Assembly: GCA_014802175.1 (NCBI GenBank)
Contig: JAAVCU010000012.1
Location: 30,896-73,690, forward strand
Length of the DNA: 42,795 nucleotides
Reading direction: 5' to 3'
From: Bacteroides sp.
Lineage (GTDB): Bacteria; Bacteroidota; Bacteroidia; Bacteroidales; Muribaculaceae
Shown here: in pieces, positions 17,664-26,968 of the stretch
Position numbering within the stretch: the stretch's first letter is position 1
Layout: the number at the start of each line of letters is the position of its first letter
Notes under the pieces: model-generated
The model's database searches: none
The model's input: only the letters and a program-made list of their open reading frames with translations
Told to the model about the DNA's origin: nothing
Translations under genes and position numbers: made by a program

Positions 17664-19250
17664 ATGAAAAGATTATTAACTTCGGTGCTATGCGGTCTGG
17701 TGACGCTCAATGTGGCGGTACAGGCCGCCCACGATGAAGCGGGGCGACCCAAACTCGTTGTGGGGATTGTGGTGGATCAGCTGCGCACCGACTATATAGA
17801 ATATCTGCAAAGCTACTTCAACGAACGCGGATTCAAGCGTTTGATGAACGACGGCGCCTATATGCGAGATGTCGATTTCAAGGCGAAAGGTCTTGATGCG
17901 GTGTCGGCTACAGCGATGTTGTACACCGGTGCATACCCGTCGACCACGGGAGTGGCTTCCGCAGACCTTTATGATCCGGCCACCAAGAAGGTGAAGCCGG
18001 TTCTTTCAGATCCCAAGACATTGGGAAACTTCACCAACGATTCCTATTCTCCTGAGAATATACGTCTCTCCACGCTCGCCGACGAGGTTGCGATGGATGG
18101 ATTGGGTTTGTCGGCGGTGTATTCCTTCTCAGCAGATCCGCAGGTGGCGATAGTGATGGCAGGTCATGCCGGCACCGGAGCCTGCTGGATCAATCCGAAT
18201 ACAGGCAACTGGGCTACAACCACATATTACAAGAATCTGCCGACTCCGGTCAGCACCCGGAATTATTCATCGTCGCTCGCCTCGCGACTCGACACCATGC
18301 AGTGGAAACCTTCGATCCCGATCGATAAGTTTCCCGGATTGCCTGAGCAGAAAAGGATATATCCCTTCCGTCATTTATTCCAGCGCAACGATAAGGAGGT
18401 TTACGATAGATTCATAGCCTCTCCGATGGGAAATGCGGAGGTTACTGATGTAGCCATCGAGTGTCTGCGTCAGCTCAAGATCGGCAGCAACAGCAACGCT
18501 GTGGACATGCTCAATGTGGGGTATACGCTGGCGCCATACCGATATGTCACCGACGGCGATTTCCGCCCGGAGCTTACGGATGCCTATCTCAGACTCGACG
18601 GTCAACTCGGACGTCTCTTTGATGCCATAGATAAATATGTGGGGAAAGAGAATGCCGTAATCTGGCTCAGCTCCACCGGATATTACGACGATGCCGTAAT
18701 AGAGGATAAGAAATATAGATTGCCCGGTGGTGAGTTCTCAATGAAGAGGGCTAAATCTCTGCTTAACTCATATCTCTCCGCGCGCCATGGCAATGCGGAT
18801 TATGTGGGCGCGTTCCGCGACAATCATCTCTATCTGGACCATAAGGTGCTTGAAGATAAGAACCTTAATGTTCAGGATGTGGTTGCGGATGCCCGCAGCT
18901 TCTTGACAAAAATGAGCGGAGTGCTTGATGCATTTACGTTCTATGACATATTATCACCCTCCACACCGGAGGAGGAGCAGTTACGTCTCTCGCTCGACCC
19001 GAAAACAGGAGGTGACATTTATGTTTCCTTCAATCCGGGATGGACTATAGTGAACGATATTGACTATCCGGCTGTTACTAAATCGGTGCGTGAGACACCG
19101 GTGCTGACGCCTGCCTTCATCATGGCAGACGGCGTGGCTCCGAAGCGCATTGATTCCACAGTGGATGCAACGGCGATAGCTCCGACCGTGAGCAGTATTC
19201 TCCGTATTCGCTCACCGAATGGTGCGGTCTCCAAACCGATACTTTTTTAA
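17664..19250 (+). CDS. Alkaline-phosphatase-superfamily protein, probably catalytically dead (PafA-like)
   Basis: The protein has 528 residues with a signal peptide (MKRLLTSVLCGLVTLNVAVQ). The fold start VVGIVVDQLRTDYIEYL keeps the first metal Asp (Asp38). The nucleophile block, which in PafA reads Thr-Gly-Pro-Gly-His before YTG, is DAVSATAMLYTG here, with Ala79 where the nucleophilic Thr should be. The Asp-His metal pair expected near residues 334-337 reads SSTGYY, and the downstream His-Gly-Ser-Pro block is also gone. The framework (DAYLRLDGQLGRLFDAID) is intact, so this is a kept pseudoenzyme rather than a decayed gene. It lies between lnb and secA; a periplasmic binding or scaffold role is possible. 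Confidence 0.8.
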   Translation: MKRLLTSVLCGLVTLNVAVQAAHDEAGRPKLVVGIVVDQLRTDYIEYLQSYFNERGFKRLMNDGAYMRDVDFKAKGLDAVSATAMLYTGAYPSTTGVASADLYDPATKKVKPVLSDPKTLGNFTNDSYSPENIRLSTLADEVAMDGLGLSAVYSFSADPQVAIVMAGHAGTGACWINPNTGNWATTTYYKNLPTPVSTRNYSSSLASRLDTMQWKPSIPIDKFPGLPEQKRIYPFRHLFQRNDKEVYDRFIASPMGNAEVTDVAIECLRQLKIGSNSNAVDMLNVGYTLAPYRYVTDGDFRPELTDAYLRLDGQLGRLFDAIDKYVGKENAVIWLSSTGYYDDAVIEDKKYRLPGGEFSMKRAKSLLNSYLSARHGNADYVGAFRDNHLYLDHKVLEDKNLNVQDVVADARSFLTKMSGVLDAFTFYDILSPSTPEEEQLRLSLDPKTGGDIYVSFNPGWTIVNDIDYPAVTKSVRETPVLTPAFIMADGVAPKRIDSTVDATAIAPTVSSILRIRSPNGAVSKPILF

Positions 19251-19301
19251 CAATTAAACGAGACCAGAAACCAAAACAAGAAATAATAAAATACAACATA
19301 A

Positions 19302-22300
19302 ATGATTTCTAAATTATTACATAAAATTTTCGGCGATCAGTCAGAGAGAGCGGTGCGTCCGCTTTGGCAGCGTCTGGAGCAGGAGATCAATCCGATCAGC
19401 AAGGAGTTGACAGAGATTTCCAACGATGAATTGCGTGGCAGGATTGATACAATCCGCGACCGTATCCGCAGCGGAGCACAGCAATATAAAGATGAGATGG
19501 CTGCTGTGCGCGCTGAGATAGAGACTCTTGAATACGACAAACGCGAACCGTTGTGGAAGAAAATCGACGAACTCCGTGAGGAGATGTTCGATAACTATGC
19601 GAAAGAACTTGACGCAGCCCTTCCGGAGGTTTTTGCCGTTGTAAAAGAGACCGCACGCCGATTCAAGGATAACGATACGATAGAAGTTACTGCAACTGAG
19701 GCTGACCGCACTTTGGCAGGTCAGGGTAAGGACTTTATCACTATTGATGGTGACAAGGCAATCTATAAGACAGAATGGCTTGCCGGAGGAAACCTGCTCA
19801 AATGGGATATGATGCACTATGATGTGCAGCTTATCGGAGGTATGGTTCTCCACGGCATCATGAATAAAGGCAAAGTCACAAACAACATTGCCGAGATGGC
19901 TACCGGTGAGGGTAAGACTCTCGTGGCAACACTTCCGGTATTCCTCAACGCTTTGACAGGTGAGGGTGTGCATGTGGTGACTGTCAACGATTACCTTGCA
20001 AAACGTGACTCGGAGTGGATGGGTCCGTTGTATCAGTTCCATGGTCTGACCGTGGCTTGTATCGACAAGACAGAGCCCAACTCGGAAGAGCGTCGCAATG
20101 CTTACCGCAGCGACATCACATTTGGTACGAACAATGAGTTCGGTTTCGACTATCTCCGCGATAATATGGCGACCCGCATCGAGGATCTCGTGCAGCGTGA
20201 TGAGCATTATTACGCCATTGTCGATGAGGTTGACTCCGTATTGGTTGACGATGCTCGTACGCCGCTTATCATCTCCGGTCCTGTACCCAAAGGTGACGAC
20301 CAGATGTTCAATGATTTCAAACCCAATGTAGAGAAAGTTGTCAATGCGCAGCGTAAGCTCGCCCAGCAGCTCCTGCTTGAGGCAAAAGATAAGATTTCAA
20401 AAGGTGACGTAGAGGAGGGTGGTCTCGCACTCTTCCGTGTTTACAAAGCGTTGCCGAAACATGGTCCGCTGATCCGCTATCTCAGCGAAGACGGTATCAA
20501 GCAGCTCATGCTCAAGGTTGAAGCAAAATATATGCAGGACAACAACCGCGAGATGCCGAAGGCAGTCGAGCCCCTTTACTTTGTAATCGACGAGAAGAAT
20601 CATTCAATCGAGTTGACAGATAAAGGTATCGAGGTGCTTACCGGCACAACTCAGGATCCGGACTTCTTCATCCTTCCCGATATTGCATCACAGCTCTCGG
20701 CTGTAGAGAATGAAGAGCTCTCTGCAGAGGAACGCCAGGAGAAGAAAGATGCCCTTCTTCAGAATTATGCTACAAAAGCTGAGCGCGTTCACACCGTTAA
20801 CCAGCTTCTTAAGGCCTACACCCTCTTCGACAAGGATGTGGAATATGTGATTGACGACAACAAGATCAAGATCGTAGATGAGCAGACCGGCCGTATCATG
20901 GAGGGTCGTCGTTATTCCGATGGTCTTCATCAGGCAATCGAAGCAAAGGAGGGAGTGAAGGTTGAGGCTGCCACTCAGACTTACGCCACAATCACACTCC
21001 AGAACTATTTCCGTATGTATCGCAAGCTGGCAGGTATGACCGGTACGGCGATGACAGAGGCAGGAGAGTTTTACGATATCTATAAACTTGACGTTATCGA
21101 GATCCCGACTAACCGTCCGGTTCTACGTAACGATATGAACGACCGTGTCTACCGCACGAAGAAAGAGAAATATGCAGCCGTAATCCAGGAAGTCGAGGAT
21201 ATGGTGAACCAGGGCAGACCTGTTCTTGTCGGCACAACGTCGGTGGAGATCTCCGAGCTCCTTTCAAAGATGCTGAAGCTTCGTAAGATTCCGCATCAGG
21301 TGCTGAATGCTAAATTGCACCAGAAAGAGGCGGATATCGTTGCTCAGGCAGGTCAGAAAGGAACAGTGACAATCGCAACCAACATGGCCGGACGTGGTAC
21401 GGATATCAAGCTCCCGGCTGAAGTTAAAGAGGCTGGAGGTTTGGCAATCATCGGTACGGAGCGCCATGAATCGCGTCGTGTCGACCGTCAGCTTCGTGGT
21501 CGTGCCGGACGTCAGGGCGACCCCGGTAGCTCCGTGTTCTTTGTGTCGTTCGAGGACACCGTGATGCGTCTGTTTGCTAACGACAAGGTTGTTAAAATGC
21601 TCGACCGTCTCGGCTTCAAAGAGGGAGAGATGATTGAGAACAGCATGGTCACCAAATCGATCGAGAATGCGCAGAAACGTGTAGAGGAGAATAACTACGG
21701 TATCCGTAAACGCCTTGTGGAGTATGATGATGTGATGAACGCACAGCGCAAAGGTGTGTATGGCCGTCGTCAGAACGCCCTTAAGGGTGAAAGAATCGGT
21801 ACGGATATCGCCAATATGATGTATGAGCTGGCCGATGATCTGGCTGCTCGTAAGTATGACAGTTTCGAGGAGTTCTCGGATCAGATCGGTATGTCGTTCG
21901 CAATGGAATCGCCCGTTACAGCTGAAGAATTTGCGAAGATCGACAGCCGTGCGCTCGCCGATAAGATTGCTGAAGAGGCACTTGCTACCTTCGCCCGCAA
22001 GAAGGAGAAGATGGCCGCCGCCGCCGCACCATATATCAAGGACTTTGTAGAGCAGCAGGGTGCTCAGGGATTGATCGGTGTTCCGGTATCCGATGGTCGC
22101 AGAATGTTCAATATCAAGGCTGATATCGAAGAGTGCTATGCTAATAACTGCAAGCCCATCGGTAAAGCCTGGGAGAAAGCAGTGTTGCTTTCATCTATCG
22201 ACTCGGCATGGCAGGAGCACCTCCGCGATATGGATGAGTTGCGCAAATCAGTGCAGAATGCATCTTACGAGCAGAAAGATCCCCTTGTGATCTATAAGAT

Positions 22301-22682
22301 CGAGGCGTTCGAACTCTGGAAAAAGATGCTTCTCGACATGAACTCGAAAGTTATCGGTACACTGATGCGCGGTCAGCTTGCAGTGCCCGATTATGAGGAG
22401 GCAAAAGCAGCGCAGGCCCAGGCCCAGGCGCAGCAGGAAGCACAAGCACAGGCACAGGCACGTGCGCAGCAGCAGCGTTCCTACAACCCGTACGCAAATT
22501 ACAGCACCACGCAGGATACTTATCCCGGCGAGAGCGCGCAGCGCAGGGCTGCAACCACCGTCAATCGTCCGTCGTCATCAACAACCCAGCCGGCGCAGGC
22601 GTCACCGAAGATCGGACGTAATGATCCCTGTCCTTGCGGATCAGGCAAGAAATATAAGAATTGCCACGGCAAAGGACTCTGA
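19302..22682 (+). CDS. secA: Preprotein translocase ATPase SecA
   Basis: The protein has 1126 residues, longer than the 901 of E. coli SecA but usual for Bacteroidetes, which carry insertions. Walker A is ATGEGKT at 200-206 and Walker B is DEVDS at 308-312. [13 protein letters not shown] and [12 protein letters not shown] mark the second motor domain. A Gln/Ala-rich linker (about 1030-1055) leads to the C-terminal zinc motif with Cys1110, Cys1112, Cys1121 and His1122, which binds SecB or ribosomes in the family. It powers SecYEG export, including the lipoproteins and T9SS substrates implied by the neighbouring genes. Confidence 0.97.
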   Translation: MISKLLHKIFGDQSERAVRPLWQRLEQEINPISKELTEISNDELRGRIDTIRDRIRSGAQQYKDEMAAVRAEIETLEYDKREPLWKKIDELREEMFDNYAKELDAALPEVFAVVKETARRFKDNDTIEVTATEADRTLAGQGKDFITIDGDKAIYKTEWLAGGNLLKWDMMHYDVQLIGGMVLHGIMNKGKVTNNIAEMATGEGKTLVATLPVFLNALTGEGVHVVTVNDYLAKRDSEWMGPLYQFHGLTVACIDKTEPNSEERRNAYRSDITFGTNNEFGFDYLRDNMATRIEDLVQRDEHYYAIVDEVDSVLVDDARTPLIISGPVPKGDDQMFNDFKPNVEKVVNAQRKLAQQLLLEAKDKISKGDVEEGGLALFRVYKALPKHGPLIRYLSEDGIKQLMLKVEAKYMQDNNREMPKAVEPLYFVIDEKNHSIELTDKGIEVLTGTTQDPDFFILPDIASQLSAVENEELSAEERQEKKDALLQNYATKAERVHTVNQLLKAYTLFDKDVEYVIDDNKIKIVDEQTGRIMEGRRYSDGLHQAIEAKEGVKVEAATQTYATITLQNYFRMYRKLAGMTGTAMTEAGEFYDIYKLDVIEIPTNRPVLRNDMNDRVYRTKKEKYAAVIQEVEDMVNQGRPVLVGTTSVEISELLSKMLKLRKIPHQVLNAKLHQKEADIVAQAGQKGTVTIATNMAGRGTDIKLPAEVKEAGGLAIIGTERHESRRVDRQLRGRAGRQGDPGSSVFFVSFEDTVMRLFANDKVVKMLDRLGFKEGEMIENSMVTKSIENAQKRVEENNYGIRKRLVEYDDVMNAQRKGVYGRRQNALKGERIGTDIANMMYELADDLAARKYDSFEEFSDQIGMSFAMESPVTAEEFAKIDSRALADKIAEEALATFARKKEKMAAAAAPYIKDFVEQQGAQGLIGVPVSDGRRMFNIKADIEECYANNCKPIGKAWEKAVLLSSIDSAWQEHLRDMDELRKSVQNASYEQKDPLVIYKIEAFELWKKMLLDMNSKVIGTLMRGQLAVPDYEEAKAAQAQAQAQQEAQAQAQARAQQQRSYNPYANYSTTQDTYPGESAQRRAATTVNRPSSSTTQPAQASPKIGRNDPCPCGSGKKYKNCHGKGL

Positions 22683-22709
22683 TCCTCATAAATTTTAAAA
22701 TATAAATTC

Positions 22710-22753
22710 AAAAGCCGGGGCTCGTGATCATTTTATGCGGGTTCTCGGCTTTT
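22710..22753 (+). terminator. Possible terminator after secA
   Basis: There is an 8-bp stem (AAAAGCCG at 22710-22717 with 22746-22753) with a long loop and T4 inside the right arm. It is weak, but positioned 27 bases after the secA stop. Confidence 0.4.
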
Positions 22754-22807
22754 GTACTTAATCTTACTACATATATCGTTTTATTTTTAGAACTTACTTA
22801 ATTAGAT

Positions 22808-23416
22808 ATGGAGTATTATTTCGCGATAATTGATGGTAAACAGGCTGGTCCCATGAGTAAGGAACAACTCGCGTCTGCCGGAGTGACAAAAGAAACAATG
22901 GTGTGGCGAGCCGGAATGGCTGACTGGGTGAAAGCCGGTAGCTTGCCGGAACTTAATGATATCTTTATGGATGATTCCGCATTCGGTGGGTATGCCCGTC
23001 CGGAGGAGCAACTGAATCCATACGCCGGCGATAATGGCTTCGGCAGATCCGGCAACAGTGTGCCTCCGCATCCTTATCAGGGGAATTATGGCAGCCAACG
23101 TCCGAATCCTTACAATCAGTTCCCGGCTGAGCCTATAGAGCATACAAACTGGATGGCACCCGCTATCATTGGATTGGTGCTCGGCACGCTTTTCTCTTGC
23201 ATCGGTTTCATCTTTGGAGTGATTGCCGTTGTCAAAGCCTCAAATGCAAATAAATATTATGCCAACGGATTGAAGGCTGAGGGTGATGTGGCGAATTCCT
23301 CAGCTAAAACGATGTCGATAATTGCACTCGTGTTAGCAGGAATCGGAATTTTAGGTACGATATTCCTCAGAGGGTGGTATCTGGAGTTAATGCAAACATT
23401 AAACTCGATGCAGTAA
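22808..23416 (+). CDS. GYF_2 domain membrane protein with CD225-like C-terminus
   Basis: The protein has 202 residues. Residues 1-50 (YYFAIIDGKQAGPMSKEQL, then WRAGMADWVKAG) form a GYF_2 domain, a predicted proline-motif peptide binder. A Pro/Asn/Tyr-rich linker (about 55-110) follows. Two membrane helices (about 120-142 and 165-185) flank a loop with SNANKYYANG, the pattern of CD225/dispanin proteins. No signal peptide is seen, so the GYF domain is probably cytoplasmic. It stands 31 bases before a second protein of the same design. The function is unknown. Confidence 0.75.
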   Translation: MEYYFAIIDGKQAGPMSKEQLASAGVTKETMVWRAGMADWVKAGSLPELNDIFMDDSAFGGYARPEEQLNPYAGDNGFGRSGNSVPPHPYQGNYGSQRPNPYNQFPAEPIEHTNWMAPAIIGLVLGTLFSCIGFIFGVIAVVKASNANKYYANGLKAEGDVANSSAKTMSIIALVLAGIGILGTIFLRGWYLELMQTLNSMQ

Positions 23417-23447
23417 CTTATCGCGTCGGCGTATAGATAGATGCAGT

Positions 23448-24029
23448 ATGGCATTATATTTCGCGATGATAGATGGGGAACAGAAGGGTCCCTTTACACT
23501 TGACGAACTTCACGAAGAGGGAGTGCGTCCGGGCACTTATGTCTGGGCGAAAGGGATGGATGACTGGAAGAAAGCCGACGATGTGGCGGATATATGCCGC
23601 TATTACCGTCAGCGAATTTTCGACAGGATGCATCCCTCGCCAAAGTACCCGGAGAATGAAAGCAATGTTCAGGCGAGTCGCGAGGAATTCGATGAACAGA
23701 AGATACGCGGTTTAAGGGGATATCCGTTCCCGATGCCGGAGGAAGATCCGTCGAGGTTACAGAATCCACCTATGCCCACGTTAGGTGTGGCTATTGCCGT
23801 TCTCTTGCTTTGTTTTCCGCCCACCGGTGCGATAGCGTTATATTTCTCTATCATGGCGCGTAAGGAATGGGATAAAAGTGTAGAGATTTCAGAAGGTAAG
23901 GTTGAGGGAGATGCCGACAAGTTTCGGCGTGATGCCCATAATTCCGCCCGATTGGCGAAGATGTGGATAGGGATCACATTCTTTCTGGGTTTGATTTTTT
24001 ATGCGTTCATGGTCAGCATGGTTGGCTGA
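23448..24029 (+). CDS. GYF_2 domain membrane protein, second tandem copy
   Basis: The protein has 193 residues. An N-terminal GYF_2 domain (LYFAMIDGEQKGPFTLDEL, then WAKGMDDWKKAD) is followed by a charged linker and two membrane helices (about 108-130 and 165-190) around a loop with SIMARKEWDKS, again CD225-like. Its loop is longer and more charged than in the first copy, so the two are diverged paralogues rather than a recent duplication. It is probably in an operon with the first copy, and the nonulosonate genes begin 18 bases later. The function is unknown. Confidence 0.72.
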   Translation: MALYFAMIDGEQKGPFTLDELHEEGVRPGTYVWAKGMDDWKKADDVADICRYYRQRIFDRMHPSPKYPENESNVQASREEFDEQKIRGLRGYPFPMPEEDPSRLQNPPMPTLGVAIAVLLLCFPPTGAIALYFSIMARKEWDKSVEISEGKVEGDADKFRRDAHNSARLAKMWIGITFFLGLIFYAFMVSMVG

Positions 24030-24047
24030 TCTTAACGATAAGTGATT

Positions 24048-25211
24048 ATGAAATACGATTCAATTCTGAAAGTAATCAGGGAGAGGTTTGGTGCTAAAGA
24101 GGGGGAGTTTGTGCCTCTACACGCACCGACTTTTGCCGGCAATGAGAAGAAATATCTCGAAGAGTGCATAGACACTACATTTGTGTCGAGTGTGGGAGCA
24201 TTTGTAGATCGCTTCGAGAAGGATATGGCTGAGTTCACCGGAGCGAAACGCGCAGTGGTATGTGTTAACGGTACAAATGCGCTGCATATTGCCCTGCTGC
24301 TTGCCGGAGTGAAGAGGGGCGATGAGGTGCTGACCCAATCGCTCTCTTTCATTGCCACTTGCAATGCAATATCATATATCGGCGCGCACCCCGTGTTTAT
24401 TGATGTGGATATGGACACAATGGGATTGTCGCCTAAAGCGTTGCGCGATTGGTTGAAGGTGCATTCATATAAAGATGAGGCAGGAGAATTGCGCAACCGT
24501 AAAACCGACCGCCGTATTAAGGCGGTGGTGCCGATGCACACGTTCGGGCATCCATGCCGCATTGATGAGATAGCGGATATATGCCGGGAATATGGATTGG
24601 AACTTGTGGAGGACGCGGCTGAAAGCATAGGGTCTTATTACAAGGGACAGCACACCGGCACATTTGGCAAGATTGGCGCCATTAGCTTCAACGGTAATAA
24701 GACAATAACCACCGGCGGTGGAGGTATGTTGCTTTTTAACGATGAGAAACTTGCTGATGAAGCCAAACATCTCACCACCCAGGCAAAACTGCCGTCGAGA
24801 TGGGAGTTCATACACGATGAGGTGGGCTACAACTACCGCATGCCGAATATCAATGCAGCATTGGGTTGCGCTCAGCTTGAGCAGATTGATAGATTCCTTG
24901 AATCGAAACGCAAAACGGCGGAGGTTTACAAGAGATTCTTTGCTGATGGACCGGAGGGAGTTAAGTTTATGGAGGAACCGGAGGGTTCACGGTCTAACTA
25001 TTGGCTGAACGCCATAATGCTTCCCTCACGTGAGGAACGTGATGAGTTTTTGCAGTTCAGCAACGATAATGGTGTTATGACGCGCCCGGTGTGGGAATTG
25101 ATGTGGAGGCTTCCGATGTTCGAGGATTGCGAGCGCGATTCACAGACCAACACCATAGAGTTGGCAGACCGGTTGGTGAATCTACCCTCTTCAGTAGTGA
25201 GTAGTGAGTAG
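24048..25211 (+). CDS. legC: LegC-family PLP aminotransferase (nucleotide-sugar)
   Basis: The protein has 387 residues from ATG 24048. A GTG six bases upstream is possible but less likely. This is a DegT/DnrJ/EryC1/StrS family enzyme with the PLP lysine at about Lys218 in FNGNKTITTGGGG, GTNALHIALLLAG near residue 80, and VEDAAESIGS near 190. It resembles LegC, which aminates UDP-4-keto-6-deoxy-GlcNAc on the way to di-N-acetyl-bacillosamine and legionaminic acid. Its last residues (VVSSE and stop) are encoded by a heptamer repeat, so the natural end appears to have been replaced. No 4,6-dehydratase (LegB) gene is present in the window. Confidence 0.85.
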   Translation: MKYDSILKVIRERFGAKEGEFVPLHAPTFAGNEKKYLEECIDTTFVSSVGAFVDRFEKDMAEFTGAKRAVVCVNGTNALHIALLLAGVKRGDEVLTQSLSFIATCNAISYIGAHPVFIDVDMDTMGLSPKALRDWLKVHSYKDEAGELRNRKTDRRIKAVVPMHTFGHPCRIDEIADICREYGLELVEDAAESIGSYYKGQHTGTFGKIGAISFNGNKTITTGGGGMLLFNDEKLADEAKHLTTQAKLPSRWEFIHDEVGYNYRMPNINAALGCAQLEQIDRFLESKRKTAEVYKRFFADGPEGVKFMEEPEGSRSNYWLNAIMLPSREERDEFLQFSNDNGVMTRPVWELMWRLPMFEDCERDSQTNTIELADRLVNLPSSVVSSE

Positions 25212-25222
25212 AGAGTAGAGAA
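25193..25222 (+). repeat. GAGTAGW heptamer microsatellite
   Basis: About four tandem copies of GAGTAGT or GAGTAGA overlap the end of legC and supply its stop codon (25209-25211). Copy-number change would alter the C-terminus. Confidence 0.7.
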
Positions 25223-25236
25223 TGGTTAGTAGTTAT

Positions 25237-25263
25237 GGTGTCCATAATTACTAATTCCTAATT
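25237..25263 (+). repeat. 27-nt AT-rich repeat, copy 1
   Basis: It begins GGTGTCCATAATTACTAATT and continues with degenerate CTAATT units to about 25278. It is identical over 27 bases to 26928-26954. It fills the gap between legC and the acetyltransferase gene. Confidence 0.8.
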
Positions 25264-25294
25264 ACTAATTTCTAATTGATAGAAATTGATAGAA

Positions 25295-25921
25295 TTGAAA
25301 GATATAATTTTGGTAGGGGGTGGCGGTCATTGCCGCTCTGTGATTGAAGCCGCGGAGAGTGCCGGACGCAAGATCCGGGGTATTCTTGATATGCCGCAGT
25401 TTGTAGGTTCCGAGGTGTCGGGCTATCCGGTGATCGGCACAGATGATATGATACCCGAATATGTCGGCGATTGCGAGTTTATTGTGACTTTAGGTGCAAT
25501 AGAACATGCCGAACCCCGCGCTCGTTTGCACAAACGCATCAAGGAGGCAGGTGGAAGTCTGGCTACCGTGATTGCTTCAACGGCTTTCGTATCTCCACGC
25601 TCAAGCATAGGGGAGGGCACTGTGGTGCTTCATCAGGCTGTGGTCAATGCTAACGCCAAGGTTGGCGAAAGTGTGATAATAAATACGGGAGCCATCATTG
25701 AACATGATGCCGAGGTGGGAGATGTTACGCATGTGTCGACCGGAGCTAAAGTCAACGGAGGGTGCAAAGTCGGAGCACGCTGTTTTGTAGGAAGCGGAGC
25801 CATAATGGTGCAGGGAATCAGTGCCGGTTATGATGTATTTCTTGGCGCGGGATCCTTATTGGCTAAGGATGCCAAAGAGCCCGGCACTTATGTGGGTTAT
25901 CCTGCGCGTAAACTTAAATAA
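25295..25921 (+). CDS. NeuD/PglD-type sugar O- or N-acetyltransferase
   Basis: The protein has about 208 residues. No ATG is available at the 5' end; TTG 25295 gives MKDIILVGGGGHCRSVIEA, the usual beginning of this family, and TTG 25286 would add three residues. The N-terminal Rossmann-like half (GGGGHCRSV) binds the nucleotide sugar; left-handed beta-helix hexapeptides fill about 85-200 (IGEGTVVLHQAVVNANAKVG and similar). PglD-type enzymes acetylate the 4-amino sugar made by LegC, which fits the operon; NeuD-type O-acetylation is the alternative. The missing ATG may result from the repeat just upstream. Confidence 0.82.
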   Translation: MKDIILVGGGGHCRSVIEAAESAGRKIRGILDMPQFVGSEVSGYPVIGTDDMIPEYVGDCEFIVTLGAIEHAEPRARLHKRIKEAGGSLATVIASTAFVSPRSSIGEGTVVLHQAVVNANAKVGESVIINTGAIIEHDAEVGDVTHVSTGAKVNGGCKVGARCFVGSGAIMVQGISAGYDVFLGAGSLLAKDAKEPGTYVGYPARKLK

Positions 25922-25925
25922 GATA

Positions 25926-26945
25926 ATGATACGGATTATTGCTGAGGCAGGTGTGAATCATAATGGTTCGCTGGAGATGGCTAAGCAGCTTGTGGATGCG
26001 GCTGCCGATGCCGGGGCTGATTTCGTGAAGTTTCAGACTTTCAAGGCAGAGAATCTTGTGACCAAAGATGCAGCCAAAGCTGAATATCAACAGAAAAATA
26101 TTGGTGATAGCGACAACTCTCAGCTCAAGATGCTCAAAGCCCTTGAGTTGAGTCGTGAAAATCACCTTGAACTTATCGAGTATTGCCGGCAGAGGGGGAT
26201 TCGTTTCCTTTCCACTGCATTCGACCTTGAGAGTATCGATTTTCTACATTCCCTCGGGCTGGATATCTGGAAGATTCCATCCGGAGAGATTTCAAACTAT
26301 CCATATCTTCGCAAAATTGCCGGATATAACCGGGAGGTTATAATGTCGACGGGGATGTGCGAGCCGTGGGAGATAGCGGAGTCGATACAAGCACTCCGTG
26401 AGAATGGACAAGATGTGAGTAAAATCACACTGTTGCACTGCACAACTCAATACCCTACACCTATGGAGGATGTGAACTTGTTGGCAATGTGCTCATTGAG
26501 AAAGTTTACGGAGAATGTGGGTTATTCGGATCATACGCAGGGGATTGAGGTTCCGGTAGCTGCCGCTGCGTTGGGCGCGACGGTAATAGAGAAACATTTC
26601 ACGCTATCGCGCGACTTACCCGGTCCGGATCATAAGGCATCGCTCGAACCGCATGAACTCAAAGAGATGGTTAGGGCGATCCGTAACATAGAGAAAGCGT
26701 TGGGTGATGGAGAGAAGCACGTGGCTGTCTCAGAGAAAGAGAACAAGTCGGTGGCGAGAAAAAGTATAGTCGCAGCTCGACCTATAAAGAAGGGGGAAGT
26801 CTTTACGGAGGAGAATCTAACCACCAAGCGCCCGGGTGATGGTCTTTCACCGATGTGCTGGCCAAAACTCCTCGGGCAGACAGCCGATCGCGACTACGAC
26901 ATCGACGAGCAAATCGGGATAGTTAGAGGTGTCCATAATTACTAA
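25926..26945 (+). CDS. legI: N-acetylneuraminate/legionaminate synthase family (NeuB/LegI)
   Basis: The protein has 339 residues. ATG 25926, four bases after the previous stop, gives MIRIIAEAGVNHNGSLEMA, the typical start; earlier in-frame codons lie inside the acetyltransferase gene. The TIM-barrel half (about 1-270) contains DAGADFVKFQTFKAENL, LHCTTQYPTP and EKHFTLSRDLPGPDH. A C-terminal SAF (antifreeze-like) domain (about 280-339) carries ARKSIVAARPIKKGE. It condenses phosphoenolpyruvate with a 6-carbon amino sugar to a nonulosonic acid; with LegC and LegG neighbours, legionaminate is likelier than neuraminate. The final RGVHNY is encoded by the 27-nt repeat. Confidence 0.9.
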   Translation: MIRIIAEAGVNHNGSLEMAKQLVDAAADAGADFVKFQTFKAENLVTKDAAKAEYQQKNIGDSDNSQLKMLKALELSRENHLELIEYCRQRGIRFLSTAFDLESIDFLHSLGLDIWKIPSGEISNYPYLRKIAGYNREVIMSTGMCEPWEIAESIQALRENGQDVSKITLLHCTTQYPTPMEDVNLLAMCSLRKFTENVGYSDHTQGIEVPVAAAALGATVIEKHFTLSRDLPGPDHKASLEPHELKEMVRAIRNIEKALGDGEKHVAVSEKENKSVARKSIVAARPIKKGEVFTEENLTTKRPGDGLSPMCWPKLLGQTADRDYDIDEQIGIVRGVHNY

Positions 26946-26954
26946 TTCCTAATT
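26928..26954 (+). repeat. 27-nt AT-rich repeat, copy 2
   Basis: It is identical over 27 bases to 25237-25263. It encodes the last six residues and the stop of the NeuB/LegI gene and runs into the gap before legG. Confidence 0.8.
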
Positions 26955-26968
26955 CCTAATTAAACGAA

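Noticed and set aside
19341..20207. Antisense open frame of 288 codons in secA
   Set aside because: It lies fully inside secA, has no recognizable domain, and is explained by codon bias on the opposite strand.
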